A DNA stretch of 38,457 bases from Burkholderiales bacterium (GCA_026932235.1 JAIXKR010000071.1:1-38457); one strand, 5' to 3'. Positions 1-8,923 are shown, numbered from the stretch's first letter. A program made the numbers and translations. Notes: a model not told the origin generated them from the sequence alone.

Positions 1-197
1 GCGTGCTGCACTGCGCGACCGACTGGGAGCCCTACGCCGAACAGATGCTGCAGGTGCTGGGAAGCGAGCCGCTGCTGGCCAACACCGCCGCTGCCTACGC
101 GCCGCGCCCGGCCTACCGCCCGCAGACCAAGTTCGAGGCGCGCGGCCTGCGCCTGGGTCACGGCGTGCGCGACCTCGTCTTCAGGCGGACCAGTTGA
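1..197 (+). CDS. trmB: tRNA (guanine-N7-)-methyltransferase, C-terminal fragment
   Basis: The 3' end of a gene that begins before the window; about 64 residues are visible. TrmB methylates the N7 of G46 in the tRNA variable loop using S-adenosylmethionine. The fragment carries the family's closing pattern: a segment like [15 protein letters not shown], followed by [19 protein letters not shown]. In TrmB the T-K-F-E-x-R-G part closes the active site. The SAM-binding Rossmann core lies outside the window. The stop codon (195-197) lies inside the 3' end of the convergent uppP gene, so the two genes overlap by 17 bp. Identification is firm from the C-terminal motif; nothing can be said about its promoter. 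Confidence 0.93.
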   Translation, partial: VLHCATDWEPYAEQMLQVLGSEPLLANTAAAYAPRPAYRPQTKFEARGLRLGHGVRDLVFRRTS

Positions 198-1038
198 CCG
201 TGCCGGAATAGGCGGTCAGCAGAACCAGCGCGCCGAAGACGATGCGGTACCAGGCGAAGACGCGGAAGTCGTGCGTCGAGACGTAGCGGATGAGCCAGCG
301 GATGCACAGCAGCGCCGCCGCGAAGGCCACGGCCGAGCCGATCAGGAACATCGGCAGGTCCGACAGCGCCAGCAGTGCGCGCTGCTTCCACACCGAATAG
401 GCCCCGGCACCGACCAGCGTCGGGATGCCGAGGTAGAAGCTGAACTCGGTGGCGCTGCGGCGCGAGAAGCCGAGCACCATCGCGCCGATGATGGTCGCGC
501 CGCTGCGGCTGGTGCCCGGCACCAGGGCCAGGCATTGCAGCAGGCCGACCTTGAGCGCGTCGAGCGCGCTCATGTCGTCGACCGTCTCGACGCGCGCGCG
601 GCGGCTGCCCGAGAGGTCACGCTCGCCGAAGCGGCGATGGTGGCGCGCCTCGGCCCAGAGGATGACGAGGCCGCCGACGATGAACGCGCTGGCCACCGGC
701 ACCGGGTGAAAGAGGTGGCGCTTGACGAGCGAGCCGAAGGCCAGTCCCAGCACCACCGCCGGCACGAAGGCGATGAGCACGTTGAGCGCGAAGCGCCGCG
801 CCACCGCCTCGCGCGTGAAGCCGCGCACGGTGGCCAGGAGGCGCTCGCGGTATTCCCAGATCACCGCCAGGATGGCGCCGGTCTGGATCGCGATCTCGAA
901 GACCTTCACGGTCTCGCCCGTGAAGTCGAGCAGCGAGCCGGCCAGGATCAGATGCCCGGTCGACGAGATCGGCAGGAACTCGGTCAGGCCCTCGACCACA
1001 CCCATCACGGCGGCCTTGATCAGCAGCAGGGGATCCAT
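181..1038 (-). CDS. uppP: undecaprenyl-diphosphatase (UppP/BacA)
   Basis: Integral membrane phosphatase that converts undecaprenyl diphosphate to the monophosphate, recycling the lipid carrier for peptidoglycan and other envelope polymers. It is also linked to bacitracin resistance. The 285-residue product has the family length. It shows the ExxxE motif followed by PISSTGHL (residues 16-30) and, in the middle, PGTSRSGAT, the second catalytic signature with the essential arginine. Several hydrophobic helices follow. I start it at the ATG at 1038 ([13 protein letters not shown]). An in-frame ATG 36 bp upstream would add an Arg/Pro-rich stretch unlike the family. It is convergent with trmB and divergent from tetR; a weak -10-like TATGAT lies at 1088-1083. 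Confidence 0.95.
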   Translation of the reverse strand: MDPLLLIKAAVMGVVEGLTEFLPISSTGHLILAGSLLDFTGETVKVFEIAIQTGAILAVIWEYRERLLATVRGFTREAVARRFALNVLIAFVPAVVLGLAFGSLVKRHLFHPVPVASAFIVGGLVILWAEARHHRRFGERDLSGSRRARVETVDDMSALDALKVGLLQCLALVPGTSRSGATIIGAMVLGFSRRSATEFSFYLGIPTLVGAGAYSVWKQRALLALSDLPMFLIGSAVAFAAALLCIRWLIRYVSTHDFRVFAWYRIVFGALVLLTAYSGTVNWSA

Positions 1039-1132
1039 CGCGCGCGCTCGTCTCGGGCCAGGGCCTTCGGGCAAAGCGGGGGATCATAGCGGCGTGCCTG
1101 CCACCGCCCTTCGCAGGACGGCGCGACACGGC

Positions 1133-1161
1133 TTGACCGCCACCGGCTCCCTCCCTAGAAT
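1133..1161 (+). promoter_or_regulatory. sigma-70 promoter of the tetR-RND operon
   Basis: TTGACC at 1133-1138, a spacer of exactly 17 bp, then TAGAAT at 1156-1161. Each hexamer matches the consensus at 5 of 6 positions. It points to tetR at 1211 and predicts a start near 1168, inside the palindrome that follows. Confidence 0.8.
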
Positions 1162-1180
1162 ACTGACTGACCAGTCAGTA
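1161..1180. promoter_or_regulatory. TetR-type operator palindrome
   Basis: Perfect inverted repeat of 9-bp arms, TACTGACTG and CAGTCAGTA, around a central AC. It begins at the last base of the -10 box and covers the predicted transcription start, so a bound dimer would block RNA polymerase. Length and symmetry fit a TetR-family operator, and the downstream TetR gene is the obvious ligand, implying autoregulation of the efflux operon. Confidence 0.85.
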
Positions 1181-1210
1181 CTTGAACGCTCGTCGCCCGG
1201 ATCCACCCCG

Positions 1211-1858
1211 ATGGATGACCCACGCCCAGCGCGCCGGCGCCACAAGGAGATCCGCCCGCAGCAGCTTCTCGACGCCGCGCTGCCGCTGTTCGTCGAGAAG
1301 GGCTTTGCGGCCACGCGCGCCGAGGAAGTGGCGCGCCGCGCGGGCGTCTCCAAGGGCACGCTCTACCTCTACTACCCGAGCAAGGCAGAGCTCTTCAAGG
1401 CGGTCGTGCGGCACCATATCGCCGCCCTGATCGGCCAGGCCGGACAGATCGTCGCCAGCGCCGAAGGCGGCACCGGGGCGCTGCTGCGCCGCCTGCTCGA
1501 GCAGTGGTGGACGCGCATCGCCGCTTCCGAGGTCGGCGGACTGCACAAGGTGGTGCTGTCCGAGGTGCGCAACTTCCCCGAGATCGCGCAGTTCTACGTC
1601 GACGAGGTGGTGCAGCCCGCGCGCAGCCTCTTCGAGTCGCTGGTCCGGCGCGGCATCGGGCGCGGCGAGTTCCGTCCCGTCGACGTTTCCGCGACCGCCA
1701 ATGCCCTGATGGCACCGATGATCTTCCTCCTGCTGCACGAGCACTCCTTTGCCGCCTGTCCGGTGCAAGGATTCGAACTCGACCCGGTCGCCGTCCTGGC
1801 GGCGCACATCGACCTCGTCCTCGACGGGCTGCACGTCCGCGGCGAGGGCGCGCGATGA
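1211..1858 (+). CDS. TetR/AcrR-family transcriptional repressor
   Basis: A 215-residue regulator. Residues 12-65 form the TetR DNA-binding domain, with the helix-turn-helix around 36-56 (AEEVARRAGVSKGTLYLYY, then PSKAELF). The C-terminal two thirds is the variable ligand-binding and dimerisation domain. It is the first gene of the efflux operon and its stop overlaps the adaptor start (ATGA, 1855-1858), a sign of translational coupling. The operator at 1161-1180 lies 30 bp upstream, so it probably represses itself and the pump genes until an inducer binds. The inducer cannot be read from sequence. The ATG at 1211 is chosen because it puts the family's N-terminal helix near the start; longer in-frame versions run back through the promoter. 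Confidence 0.93.
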   Translation: MDDPRPARRRHKEIRPQQLLDAALPLFVEKGFAATRAEEVARRAGVSKGTLYLYYPSKAELFKAVVRHHIAALIGQAGQIVASAEGGTGALLRRLLEQWWTRIAASEVGGLHKVVLSEVRNFPEIAQFYVDEVVQPARSLFESLVRRGIGRGEFRPVDVSATANALMAPMIFLLLHEHSFAACPVQGFELDPVAVLAAHIDLVLDGLHVRGEGAR

Positions 1859-3054
1859 GCCGCCGCGCGCGCGTGGCCGTCGCCGCGCTGGCTGCGCTCG
1901 TCGCGCTCGGGCTGGCGGTCAGCCGCGCGCTCGAGCGCCGGTACGACGCGGCGCAGGCATCCGCGGCCGCCGCCAGCGCGCCGCCGCAGGCGCTCGAACT
2001 GCTGGCGAGCGACCTCGTGCGCGCCGTGCCGCGCGCGATGGCCGCGACGCTGCCGGTCTCCGGCGGGCTGGAGGCGGTCAACAGCGCGCTCGTCAAGGCC
2101 AAGGTCGCCGCCGAACTGCGCGAACTGAGCGTGCGCGAGGGCGACGCCGTGCGCGCCGGCCAGCTCATCGGGCGCCTGGACGCGACCGAGTTCGAATGGC
2201 GCTTGCGCCAGGCCGAGGATCAGGCTGCCGCGGCGCAGGCGCAGCTGGACATCGCCGAGCGCACGCTCGCCGATCATCGCGCGCTCGTCGACCAGGGTTT
2301 CATCTCGCGCAACGCGCTCGACACCGCGGTCCACAACGCCGCGGCGGCGCGCGCCTCGCTGCAGGCGGCGCGCGCCGCCGCCGAGATCGCGCGCAAGACG
2401 GTGCGCGACACCGAGCTGCGCGCCCCGCTCTCCGGCCTGGTCTCGCAGCGGCTGGCGCAGCCCGGCGAGCGCGTGTCGGTGGACAGCCGCATCGTCGAGA
2501 TCGTCGACCTCGCGCAACTGGAGCTGCCGGCGGCGATCCCGGCCGAGCGGGCCGGCGCCTTGCGCGTCGGCCAGCGCGCGCGGCTTCAGGTCGATGGCGT
2601 GCCGCAGCCGCTGGACGCGCGCGTGGCGCGCATCAACCCGGCAACACAGGGTGGCACGCGCGCCATCGTGGCCTACCTGCGCGTGGAGCCGGCGCCCGGA
2701 CTGCGCCAGGGACAGTTCGCGCGCGGCAGCGTCGAAGTGGAGCAGGCTGTGGTGCTGGCCTTGCCGCAGAACACGCTGCGCAGCGAACGCAGCACGCCGC
2801 AAGTGCTGGTAGCCGAGGACGGACGCGCCGTCGCACGGCCGCTGCGGCTCGGCCGCCGCGGCGAGGCCGACTTCGGCGCCGGGCCCGAGGCGGCGGTCGA
2901 GGTCCAGGACGGCCTGGGCGACGGCGCGCTGGTGCTGCGCCCGAGCGTCGGCAATCTCCCCGCGGGTGCGCTGCTGCGGCTGCCGGCGGACGCGGCCGCC
3001 TCGTCGACGCCGGCCTCGGCTGCGGCGTCGGGCACGGCGGCGCCGCGGCCCTGA
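1855..3054 (+). CDS. efflux RND transporter periplasmic adaptor (HlyD/MFP family)
   Basis: A 399-residue membrane fusion protein that would bridge the inner-membrane RND pump and the outer-membrane channel. Residues about 7-26 are one hydrophobic segment (uncleaved anchor or signal). No lipobox cysteine is present, unlike many AcrA-type adaptors. Next come the first lipoyl half (GGLEAVNSALVKAKVAAELRE region), an Ala/Gln-rich alpha-helical hairpin (about residues 115-190), the second lipoyl half (ELRAPLSGLVSQRLAQPGERV), a beta-barrel domain, and an Ala/Ser/Pro-rich C-terminal tail. It starts inside the tetR stop (ATGA) and is followed after 15 bp by the pump gene, so the three are one transcription unit. 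Substrate unknown. Confidence 0.92.
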   Translation: MSRRARVAVAALAALVALGLAVSRALERRYDAAQASAAAASAPPQALELLASDLVRAVPRAMAATLPVSGGLEAVNSALVKAKVAAELRELSVREGDAVRAGQLIGRLDATEFEWRLRQAEDQAAAAQAQLDIAERTLADHRALVDQGFISRNALDTAVHNAAAARASLQAARAAAEIARKTVRDTELRAPLSGLVSQRLAQPGERVSVDSRIVEIVDLAQLELPAAIPAERAGALRVGQRARLQVDGVPQPLDARVARINPATQGGTRAIVAYLRVEPAPGLRQGQFARGSVEVEQAVVLALPQNTLRSERSTPQVLVAEDGRAVARPLRLGRRGEADFGAGPEAAVEVQDGLGDGALVLRPSVGNLPAGALLRLPADAAASSTPASAAASGTAAPRP

Positions 3055-3069
3055 CCGGCGCCGAAGACC

Positions 3070-6000
3070 ATGTGGTTCACCCGCCTCTCGATCGCCAACC
3101 CGGTGCTGGCGACGATGGTCATGCTGGCCTTCGTCGTGCTCGGGCTCTTCAGCTACCAGCGCCTGTCGATCGACCAGTTCCCCGATGTCGACATTCCCAC
3201 CGTCGTCGTCCAGGTCGACTATCCCGGCGCCGCTCCCGAGATCGTCGAGGCCGAGGTCACGAAGCGCATCGAAGAGGCCGTCAACACGGTGGCCGGCATC
3301 GACACCGTGTTCTCGCGTTCGTACGAGAGCAGCTCGGTCGTCGTCGTGCAGTTCAACCTCGACGTCGATGGCCGGCGCGCCGCCGAGGACGTGCGCGAGA
3401 AGGTCGCCCTGGTGCGGCCGCTGCTGCGCGAGGAGGTGAAGGAGCCGCGCGTCTCGCGCTTCGACCCGGCGGCACAACCGATCTTCAACGTCGCGCTGGT
3501 CTCGCCCGACGGCAGCGCGAGCGCCCAGGACCTCACCACCTTCGCCACGCAGGTGCTGCAGAAGCGCCTGGAGAACGTGCGCGGCGTGGGCGCGGTGAGC
3601 GTCGTCGGCGGCGTGGCGCGCGAGATCGGCATCCAGCTGCGGCCGCAGGCGCTGGAGGCGATGGGTGTCGGTGTCGATCAGGTGGTCGCCGCGGTGCGCA
3701 GCGAGAACCAGGAGCTGCCGCTGGGGGCGCTGCGCGCGCCGATGCAGGAGTCGATGGTGCAGCTGCGCGCGCGCGTGGAGGATCCGGCGCACTTCCGCGA
3801 CCTCATCGTCGCGCGGCGCGGCGCCAGCGGCATCCCGGTCAGGCTGTGGCAGGTGGCCGACATCGTCGACGGCCCGCAGGAGGCGCAGACGCTGGCGCTC
3901 TACAACGGCCAGCGCACGGTGCTGCTGTCGGTGCAGAAGAGCCAGGGCGAGAACACCATCGCCGTCGCCGACGGACTCGCGCAGGCCATCACCGCGGCAC
4001 AGCCGCTGCTGCCGCCGGGCATCCGCACCGAGATCAACCGCGACAACTCGCGCGCCATCCGCGTCTCGGTCGCGAACGTGCGGCAGACGCTGCTCGAAGG
4101 CGCGCTGCTCACCGTGGGCATCGTCTTCCTCTTCCTCAACAGCTGGCGTTCGACCGTCATCACCGGCCTGACGCTGCCGATCGCGCTCATCGGCACCTTC
4201 ATCTTCATGTACGCGGGCGGCTTCACCATCAACACGGTGACGCTGATGGCGCTGTCTCTGTGCGTGGGCCTGCTCGTCGACGACGCCATTGTCGTGCGCG
4301 AGAACATCGTGCGCCACGTGCAGATGGGAAAGAGCGCCCACGACGCGGCGCTGGAAGGCACCAACGAGATCGGCCTGGCGGTGCTGGCGACGACCTTGTC
4401 GATCGTCGCGGTGTTCCTGCCCATCGGCTTCATGGGCGGCATCGTCGGCCGCTTCTTCCACGAGTTCGGCATCACCATCGTCGCCGCGGTGCTGATCTCG
4501 ATGTTCGTCAGCTTCACGCTGGACCCGATGCTCTCCAGCGTCTGGCACGACCCGCAGGCGCACGGCCGCCGCGAGGGCCCGCCGCGGGGTGCGTACGAGC
4601 GCAGCATCGGCCGCGTCACGGCCGCCTTCGACCGCCTGACGCTGGCGCTGGCCGACGCCTACCAGGCGATCCTCGCGTGGTCCCTGGTGCACCGCGTGAA
4701 GACCGTGGCGATCGCGGTCGCGACCTTCGCGGCGAGCTTTCTCATCCTGCCGCTGGTGGGCGCGGAGTTCATCCCGCAGGCCGACTTCTCGGAGACCATC
4801 GTCAGCTTCCAGACGCCGGTGGGGACCTCGCTCGAGGCCACCGAGGCGCGCGCGCGCCAGATCGACGCCGCGCTGCGTGAGATGCCCGAGATCCGGCACA
4901 CGGTTACGACCATCAACAGCGGCGCGGCGCTGGGCACCAACGTCGGCTCGATGTACGTGCGCCTGACCGACCGCAAGGAGCGCGGGCAAAGCGTCCACCA
5001 GATGACGCCGGCCTTGCGCCAGCGCCTGGCACGCATTCCCGGCGTCACCATCACCAACATCGGCATCCCGGATCTGGGCGGCGGCAAGACGCTGCAGTTC
5101 TCGATCCAGGGCCCCGACCTGGACGAACTGGCGCGGCTGTGGCGCCAGATCGGGCCGCGGCTGGCGTCCATCCCCGGCCTCGTCGATCTCAACAGCTCGC
5201 TGCAGGCCGACAAGCCGACGGTCGCCATCCGCATGAAGCGCGAGGCGGCAGCCGATCTCGGCCTGGACACCGGCGCGGTGGGCGGCGCACTGCGCGTGCT
5301 GGTGGCAGGCCAGACGGTGGGCAACTGGCGCGCCGACGACGACGAAACCTACGACGTCGTCGTGCGCCTGGCGCCGCAGGAGCGCGTCGACGCGGCACAG
5401 CTGCGCGCGCTGCCGCTCATGGTCGGCACCGCCGCCGACGGCAGCGCACGCATCGTGCGCCTGGAGCAGGTGGCGCAGGTGCTGCCGGCGACCGGGCTGA
5501 ACCAGATCAACCGGCGCGACCTCACGCGCGAGATCAACGTCGACGCCAACACGCAGGGCCGCAGCGCGGGCGAGGTCTCGGCCGACATCCGCCGCGTGCT
5601 CGACGAGACCGCCTGGCCCCCGGGCTACCGCTACAGCTTCGGCGGCTCGACCAAGTACATGCAGGAGAGCTTCGGCTTCGCGATGATGGCGCTGGCGCTG
5701 GCGGTGGTCTTCATCTACATGATCCTCGCGAGCCAGTTCAGGAGCTTCCTGCAGCCGCTGGCGCTGATGAGCTCGCTGCCGCTGACGCTGATCGGCGTCG
5801 TGCTCGCGCTGCTGCTCTTCGGCTCCACGCTCAACATGTTCTCGATCATCGGCATCGTGATGCTGATGGGCCTGGTGACGAAGAACGCGATCCTGCTCGT
5901 CGACTTCGCGATCCGTGCCCGCGAGGCCGGCACGGATCGCACGCAGGCCCTGCTCGACGCGGCGCGCGTCCGCCTGCGCCCCATCCTGATGACGACGCTG

Positions 6001-6222
6001 GCGATGGTCTTCGGCATGATGCCGCTGGCCTTCTCGATGAGCGAAGGCTCGGAGCAGCGCGCGCCCATGGGCCAGGCGGTGATCGGCGGCGTCGTCACCT
6101 CGTCGCTGCTGACGCTGGTCGTGGTGCCGGTGATCTACTGCTGGCTCGACGACCTGGCGCAATGGGCACGAAGACGGGCGCGGGCAGGTCGCCGTCAGCC
6201 GCCGGTCGGGCAAGACGCCTAG
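3070..6222 (+). CDS. RND efflux pump, inner-membrane transporter (HAE1/AcrB-like)
   Basis: 1050 residues, the normal size for an AcrB-type proton-driven exporter. It starts with the typical cytoplasmic and TM1 sequence (MWFTRLSIANPVLA) and the porter-domain entry FPDVDIPTVVVQVDYPGA. TM4 contains LVDDA with D404 and D405, the equivalents of the AcrB proton-relay aspartates. TM10 carries K938 in VTKNAILLVDF, equivalent to AcrB K940. All three relay residues are present, so the pump should be active. Two large periplasmic loops follow TM1 and TM7 as expected. It is encoded downstream of the TetR regulator and adaptor and probably uses the TolC-like channel at 6987. Substrate range cannot be inferred. 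Confidence 0.95.
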   Translation: MWFTRLSIANPVLATMVMLAFVVLGLFSYQRLSIDQFPDVDIPTVVVQVDYPGAAPEIVEAEVTKRIEEAVNTVAGIDTVFSRSYESSSVVVVQFNLDVDGRRAAEDVREKVALVRPLLREEVKEPRVSRFDPAAQPIFNVALVSPDGSASAQDLTTFATQVLQKRLENVRGVGAVSVVGGVAREIGIQLRPQALEAMGVGVDQVVAAVRSENQELPLGALRAPMQESMVQLRARVEDPAHFRDLIVARRGASGIPVRLWQVADIVDGPQEAQTLALYNGQRTVLLSVQKSQGENTIAVADGLAQAITAAQPLLPPGIRTEINRDNSRAIRVSVANVRQTLLEGALLTVGIVFLFLNSWRSTVITGLTLPIALIGTFIFMYAGGFTINTVTLMALSLCVGLLVDDAIVVRENIVRHVQMGKSAHDAALEGTNEIGLAVLATTLSIVAVFLPIGFMGGIVGRFFHEFGITIVAAVLISMFVSFTLDPMLSSVWHDPQAHGRREGPPRGAYERSIGRVTAAFDRLTLALADAYQAILAWSLVHRVKTVAIAVATFAASFLILPLVGAEFIPQADFSETIVSFQTPVGTSLEATEARARQIDAALREMPEIRHTVTTINSGAALGTNVGSMYVRLTDRKERGQSVHQMTPALRQRLARIPGVTITNIGIPDLGGGKTLQFSIQGPDLDELARLWRQIGPRLASIPGLVDLNSSLQADKPTVAIRMKREAAADLGLDTGAVGGALRVLVAGQTVGNWRADDDETYDVVVRLAPQERVDAAQLRALPLMVGTAADGSARIVRLEQVAQVLPATGLNQINRRDLTREINVDANTQGRSAGEVSADIRRVLDETAWPPGYRYSFGGSTKYMQESFGFAMMALALAVVFIYMILASQFRSFLQPLALMSSLPLTLIGVVLALLLFGSTLNMFSIIGIVMLMGLVTKNAILLVDFAIRAREAGTDRTQALLDAARVRLRPILMTTLAMVFGMMPLAFSMSEGSEQRAPMGQAVIGGVVTSSLLTLVVVPVIYCWLDDLAQWARRRARAGRRQPPVGQDA

Positions 6223-6242
6223 AATCCTTCCGGCCCATACGT

Positions 6243-6263
6243 CTATACCCTATACCGTATAAT
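6243..6263 (+). repeat. three AT-rich heptads directly before the Pcm-like gene
   Basis: CTATACC occurs twice in tandem (6243-6249, 6250-6256) and is followed by GTATAAT (6257-6263), one base before the ATG at 6265. This is a marked AT island. The TATAAT is too close to the ATG to serve it as a -10 box; the second TATACC would give an almost leaderless mRNA. No good -35 was found. Confidence 0.5.
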
Positions 6264-6264
6264 C

Positions 6265-6939
6265 ATGGACATCGAGAGCGCCCGCTTCAACATGATCGAA
6301 CAGCAGATCCGCCCCTGGGACGTCCTGGATCCGGCCGTGCTGAGCCTGCTGGCCACCGTGCGCCGCGAGGAGTTCGTGCCGCCGACGATGCGCGCGCTGG
6401 CCTTCGTCGACACGCAGATCCCGTTGCTTCCCGGAAAGCCCCATGGGCCGCGCATGCTCGAACCGCGCGTGCAGGCACGGCTGCTGCAGTCGCTGCAGCT
6501 GCAGCGCCACGAGAAGGCGCTCGAGATCGGCACCGGGGCGGGCTTCATGGCCGCGCTCATGGCGCACCGCGCCCAGGCGGTGGTGACGCTGGAGAGCGAT
6601 GCCGAGCTGGCGAAGATGGCGCGCGAGAACCTGCGCCGCAACGGCGTGCTGAACGCACGCGTGGTCGAGGTCGAGGCGAGCCAAGGCGCGCAGGGCTACC
6701 CGGCCGAAGCGCCCTTCGACGCCATCCTGCTCTCGGGCTCGGTGGCCGAGGTGCCGCGGGTGCTGCTCGAGCAGCTTCGCGTCGGTGGGCGCCTCGTCGC
6801 CATCGTCGGCGAGGAGCCCGTCATGCAAGCCACGGTGTTCACGCGCAGCAGCCAGGCGGCTTGGTCGCAGCAGGTGGTCTTCGAGACGCTGGCACCACGC
6901 CTGCAGGGTTTCGCCGAGAAGTCGGTGTTCAGCTTCTGA
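6265..6939 (+). CDS. Pcm-like SAM-dependent methyltransferase (protein-L-isoaspartate methyltransferase family)
   Basis: A 224-residue class I methyltransferase. It opens with the pattern seen in the betaproteobacterial Pcm-like proteins (ARFNMIEQQIRPWDVLD). SAM motif I is ALEIGTGAGFMAAL (about residues 85-98), with later motifs VVTLESD and FDAILLSGSVAEVP. Canonical Pcm enzymes have a PIGxGQTIS loop for the isoaspartyl substrate; here that place reads LLPGKPHGPRMLEPRVQARL, so the repair activity usually assigned may not hold. It lies 42 bp after the RND pump gene and 47 bp before tolC, on the same strand. Start chosen at 6265 to keep the conserved N terminus; an internal ATG at 6292 is the alternative. 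Confidence 0.82.
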   Translation: MDIESARFNMIEQQIRPWDVLDPAVLSLLATVRREEFVPPTMRALAFVDTQIPLLPGKPHGPRMLEPRVQARLLQSLQLQRHEKALEIGTGAGFMAALMAHRAQAVVTLESDAELAKMARENLRRNGVLNARVVEVEASQGAQGYPAEAPFDAILLSGSVAEVPRVLLEQLRVGGRLVAIVGEEPVMQATVFTRSSQAAWSQQVVFETLAPRLQGFAEKSVFSF

Positions 6940-6986
6940 CCGCGGCGCAACCCTCACCTCCAGTCAGCCGATCCCGAAGGAGCCCC

Positions 6987-8315
6987 ATGCCCTCACCGCG
7001 ACCTGCCCTGCTGCGCCGTACCGGTCTTGCCGCGGTCGCCTTCCTCACGGCGTGCAGCGTGCAGGCCCAGAACCTGAAGGACTTGTACGACGCGGCGCGC
7101 GCCTACGACGCGGCCTACCTTTCGGCGCGCGCACAGGCCTTGTCCGCCGAGCCGCGCGCGGCGGCCGCGGAGGCACTGGCGCGGCCTACGCTTGCCTTGA
7201 CGGCGGCCGCGAGCACGACGCGCGTCGATCCGCAGGGTTTCCCCGCGGGAGACAACAACGCCGCCAACGCCGCGCTCGCCGCGCGCTACCCGATCATCAA
7301 CCGCGTCAATGACGCCTCGATCGCGCAGGCCCAGCGCGCGCGTGAGGCCGCCAAGGCCGAACTCGAGCTGGCCGAGCAGGACCTGATCGTGCGCGTGGCG
7401 CAGGCGTATTTCGACGTGCTCGCGGCGCAGGACACGCTGGCCACGGTGCAGGCCAACAAGGCCGGAATCACCGAGCAGCTCGCCTCGGCCAAGCGCAATT
7501 TCGAGGTCGGCACGGCGACGATCACCGACACGCGCGAGGCGCAGGCCAAGTTCGACAAGGCGGTGGCCGACGAGATCGCGGCCGAGAACGCGCTGCGCAG
7601 CGCCGGCATCGCGCTCGATCAGCTCGTCGGCCGGTCCGGCGTGCAGCCACATCCCCTGGCGCGACCGGTGGTGCTGCCGCTGCTCGCGCCGGCCGACGTC
7701 GAAGCCTGGGTGACCCGGGCCGACGGAGCGCACCCGGACCTCAACCGTGCGCGCGTGGCGCTGGACGTGGCCCGGCTCGAGACCGAGAAGGCGCGCGCGG
7801 CGGAGAAGTTCACCCTCGACGCCGTCGGTTCGGTGGGCGCCGCGCACACCAGCGGGCGCTACGCCACGGGGCTCTCCGGGCGCAGCAGCACCGCCAGCAT
7901 CGGCCTGCAGTTCAACCAGCCGCTCTACACCGGGGGCCTGACCGAGAATCAGATCCGCGAGAAGCTGCTGCTGGAAGAGAAGGCGCGCCAGGATCTGGAC
8001 CGCGCGCGCCGCGCGATCGCCCAGAACACGCGCGTGGCCTTCTTCAACGTGCAGTCGGGGCACGCGCAGGTCAGCGCACTGGAGGCGGCCGAGTCCTCGG
8101 CGCGCCTGGCGCTGGAAGCGACCCAGCTCGGCTACCGCGTCGGCGTGCGCGTCAACCTGGACGTGCTGAACGCGCAGACGCAGCTCTTCCAGACCGAACG
8201 CGACCTCGCACGCGCGCGCTACGACGTGCTGCTGGGAAGCCTGCGGCTGCGCCAGGCCTCGGGGCAGCTCGAGAGCGGCGACCTCGAGGCCGTCAACGCG
8301 CTGCTGACGCGCTGA
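6987..8315 (+). CDS. tolC: TolC-family outer-membrane efflux channel
   Basis: A 442-residue outer-membrane protein with an N-terminal signal peptide (Arg-rich start, hydrophobic core, cleavage near SVQA-QNLKDLY). Two repeats of the TolC fold follow. Each has long Ala/Glu/Gln-rich helices (AQAYFDVLAAQDTLATVQANKAG near residue 135; TRVAFFNVQSGHAQVSALEAAE near 350) and short beta segments. It should trimerise as a channel-tunnel and accept substrates from RND pumps. The start has a good Shine-Dalgarno (GAAGGAG, 6976-6982). The Pcm-like/TolC neighbourhood is common in Burkholderiales, so this may be the general TolC of the cell as well as the partner of the pump just upstream. Confidence 0.93.
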   Translation: MPSPRPALLRRTGLAAVAFLTACSVQAQNLKDLYDAARAYDAAYLSARAQALSAEPRAAAAEALARPTLALTAAASTTRVDPQGFPAGDNNAANAALAARYPIINRVNDASIAQAQRAREAAKAELELAEQDLIVRVAQAYFDVLAAQDTLATVQANKAGITEQLASAKRNFEVGTATITDTREAQAKFDKAVADEIAAENALRSAGIALDQLVGRSGVQPHPLARPVVLPLLAPADVEAWVTRADGAHPDLNRARVALDVARLETEKARAAEKFTLDAVGSVGAAHTSGRYATGLSGRSSTASIGLQFNQPLYTGGLTENQIREKLLLEEKARQDLDRARRAIAQNTRVAFFNVQSGHAQVSALEAAESSARLALEATQLGYRVGVRVNLDVLNAQTQLFQTERDLARARYDVLLGSLRLRQASGQLESGDLEAVNALLTR

Positions 8316-8362
8316 GCAGGCGTTCCGCGGAGCCACGCGCGTGCCGGCGCGCCGCAAGGGAC

Positions 8363-8923
8363 TCAAAGCGCCAGCAGGTGGCGGCGGTAGTGCAGCAGTT
8401 CGTCGATCGACTCGTGCACGTCGGCGAGCGCGGTATGCGCCTGCGCCTTCTTGAAGCCTTCGAAGGCCGCCGGCTTCCAGCGCCGCGCCAGCTCCTTGAG
8501 CGTGCTGACGTCGAGGTTGCGGTAGTGGAAGTAGGCTTCCAGGCGCGGCATCAGCCGCGCCAGGAAGCGCCGGTCCTGGCAGATCGAGTTCCCGCACATC
8601 GGGCTCTTGCCCGCCGGCACGCAGCGCCGCAGGAAGGCGATGACCTCGGCCTCGGCCTGCGCTTCGTCGATGTGCGATGCCTTCACGCGCTCGATCAAGC
8701 CGCTCTTGCCGTGGGTGCCCTTGTTCCAGGCGTCCATCGCATCGAGCACGGCGTCGCTCTGGTGCACGGCGATCACCGGCCCTTCGACCCGCAGGCTCAG
8801 GTTCGCGTCGGTGACGATCACGGCGAGTTCGATGATGCGGTCCTGGAACGGGTCCAGACCGGTCATCTCGAGGTCGATCCAGACCAGGTTGTCGTCGCTG
8901 ACGGGCAGCAAGGCATCGTTCAT
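8363..8923 (-). CDS. orn: oligoribonuclease
   Basis: A 186-residue DEDD-family 3'-5' exoribonuclease that degrades 2-5 nt RNAs, including pGpG from c-di-GMP turnover. The exonuclease I motif is [11 protein letters not shown] near the N terminus. VTDANL and later [12 protein letters not shown] give motif II, and [14 protein letters not shown] near the C terminus gives the motif III histidine and aspartate. The length matches E. coli Orn (181). The ATG at 8923 ([19 protein letters not shown]) is used because upstream in-frame sequence is unlike the family. It is divergent from the M48 protease with only 52 bp between starts; a GAGAAT at 8954-8949 may be its -10. Confidence 0.96.
   Translation of the reverse strand: MNDALLPVSDDNLVWIDLEMTGLDPFQDRIIELAVIVTDANLSLRVEGPVIAVHQSDAVLDAMDAWNKGTHGKSGLIERVKASHIDEAQAEAEVIAFLRRCVPAGKSPMCGNSICQDRRFLARLMPRLEAYFHYRNLDVSTLKELARRWKPAAFEGFKKAQAHTALADVHESIDELLHYRRHLLAL

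Noticed and set aside
1769-1785. Sequence resembling the reverse of a tRNA T-arm (GGATTCGAACTC)
   Set aside because: It lies inside the tetR coding frame (encoding QGFELD), and no acceptor or anticodon arms surround it.
1594-6213. A 1539-codon open frame on the minus strand opposite the efflux genes
   Set aside because: It is antisense to well-supported tetR, adaptor and RND genes. Its translation is His/Arg/Asp-rich without domains, the normal shadow of GC-rich coding DNA.
6258-6263. Perfect TATAAT as the -10 of the Pcm-like gene
   Set aside because: It ends one base before the ATG, so transcription would begin inside the coding region. It is kept only as part of the heptad repeat.
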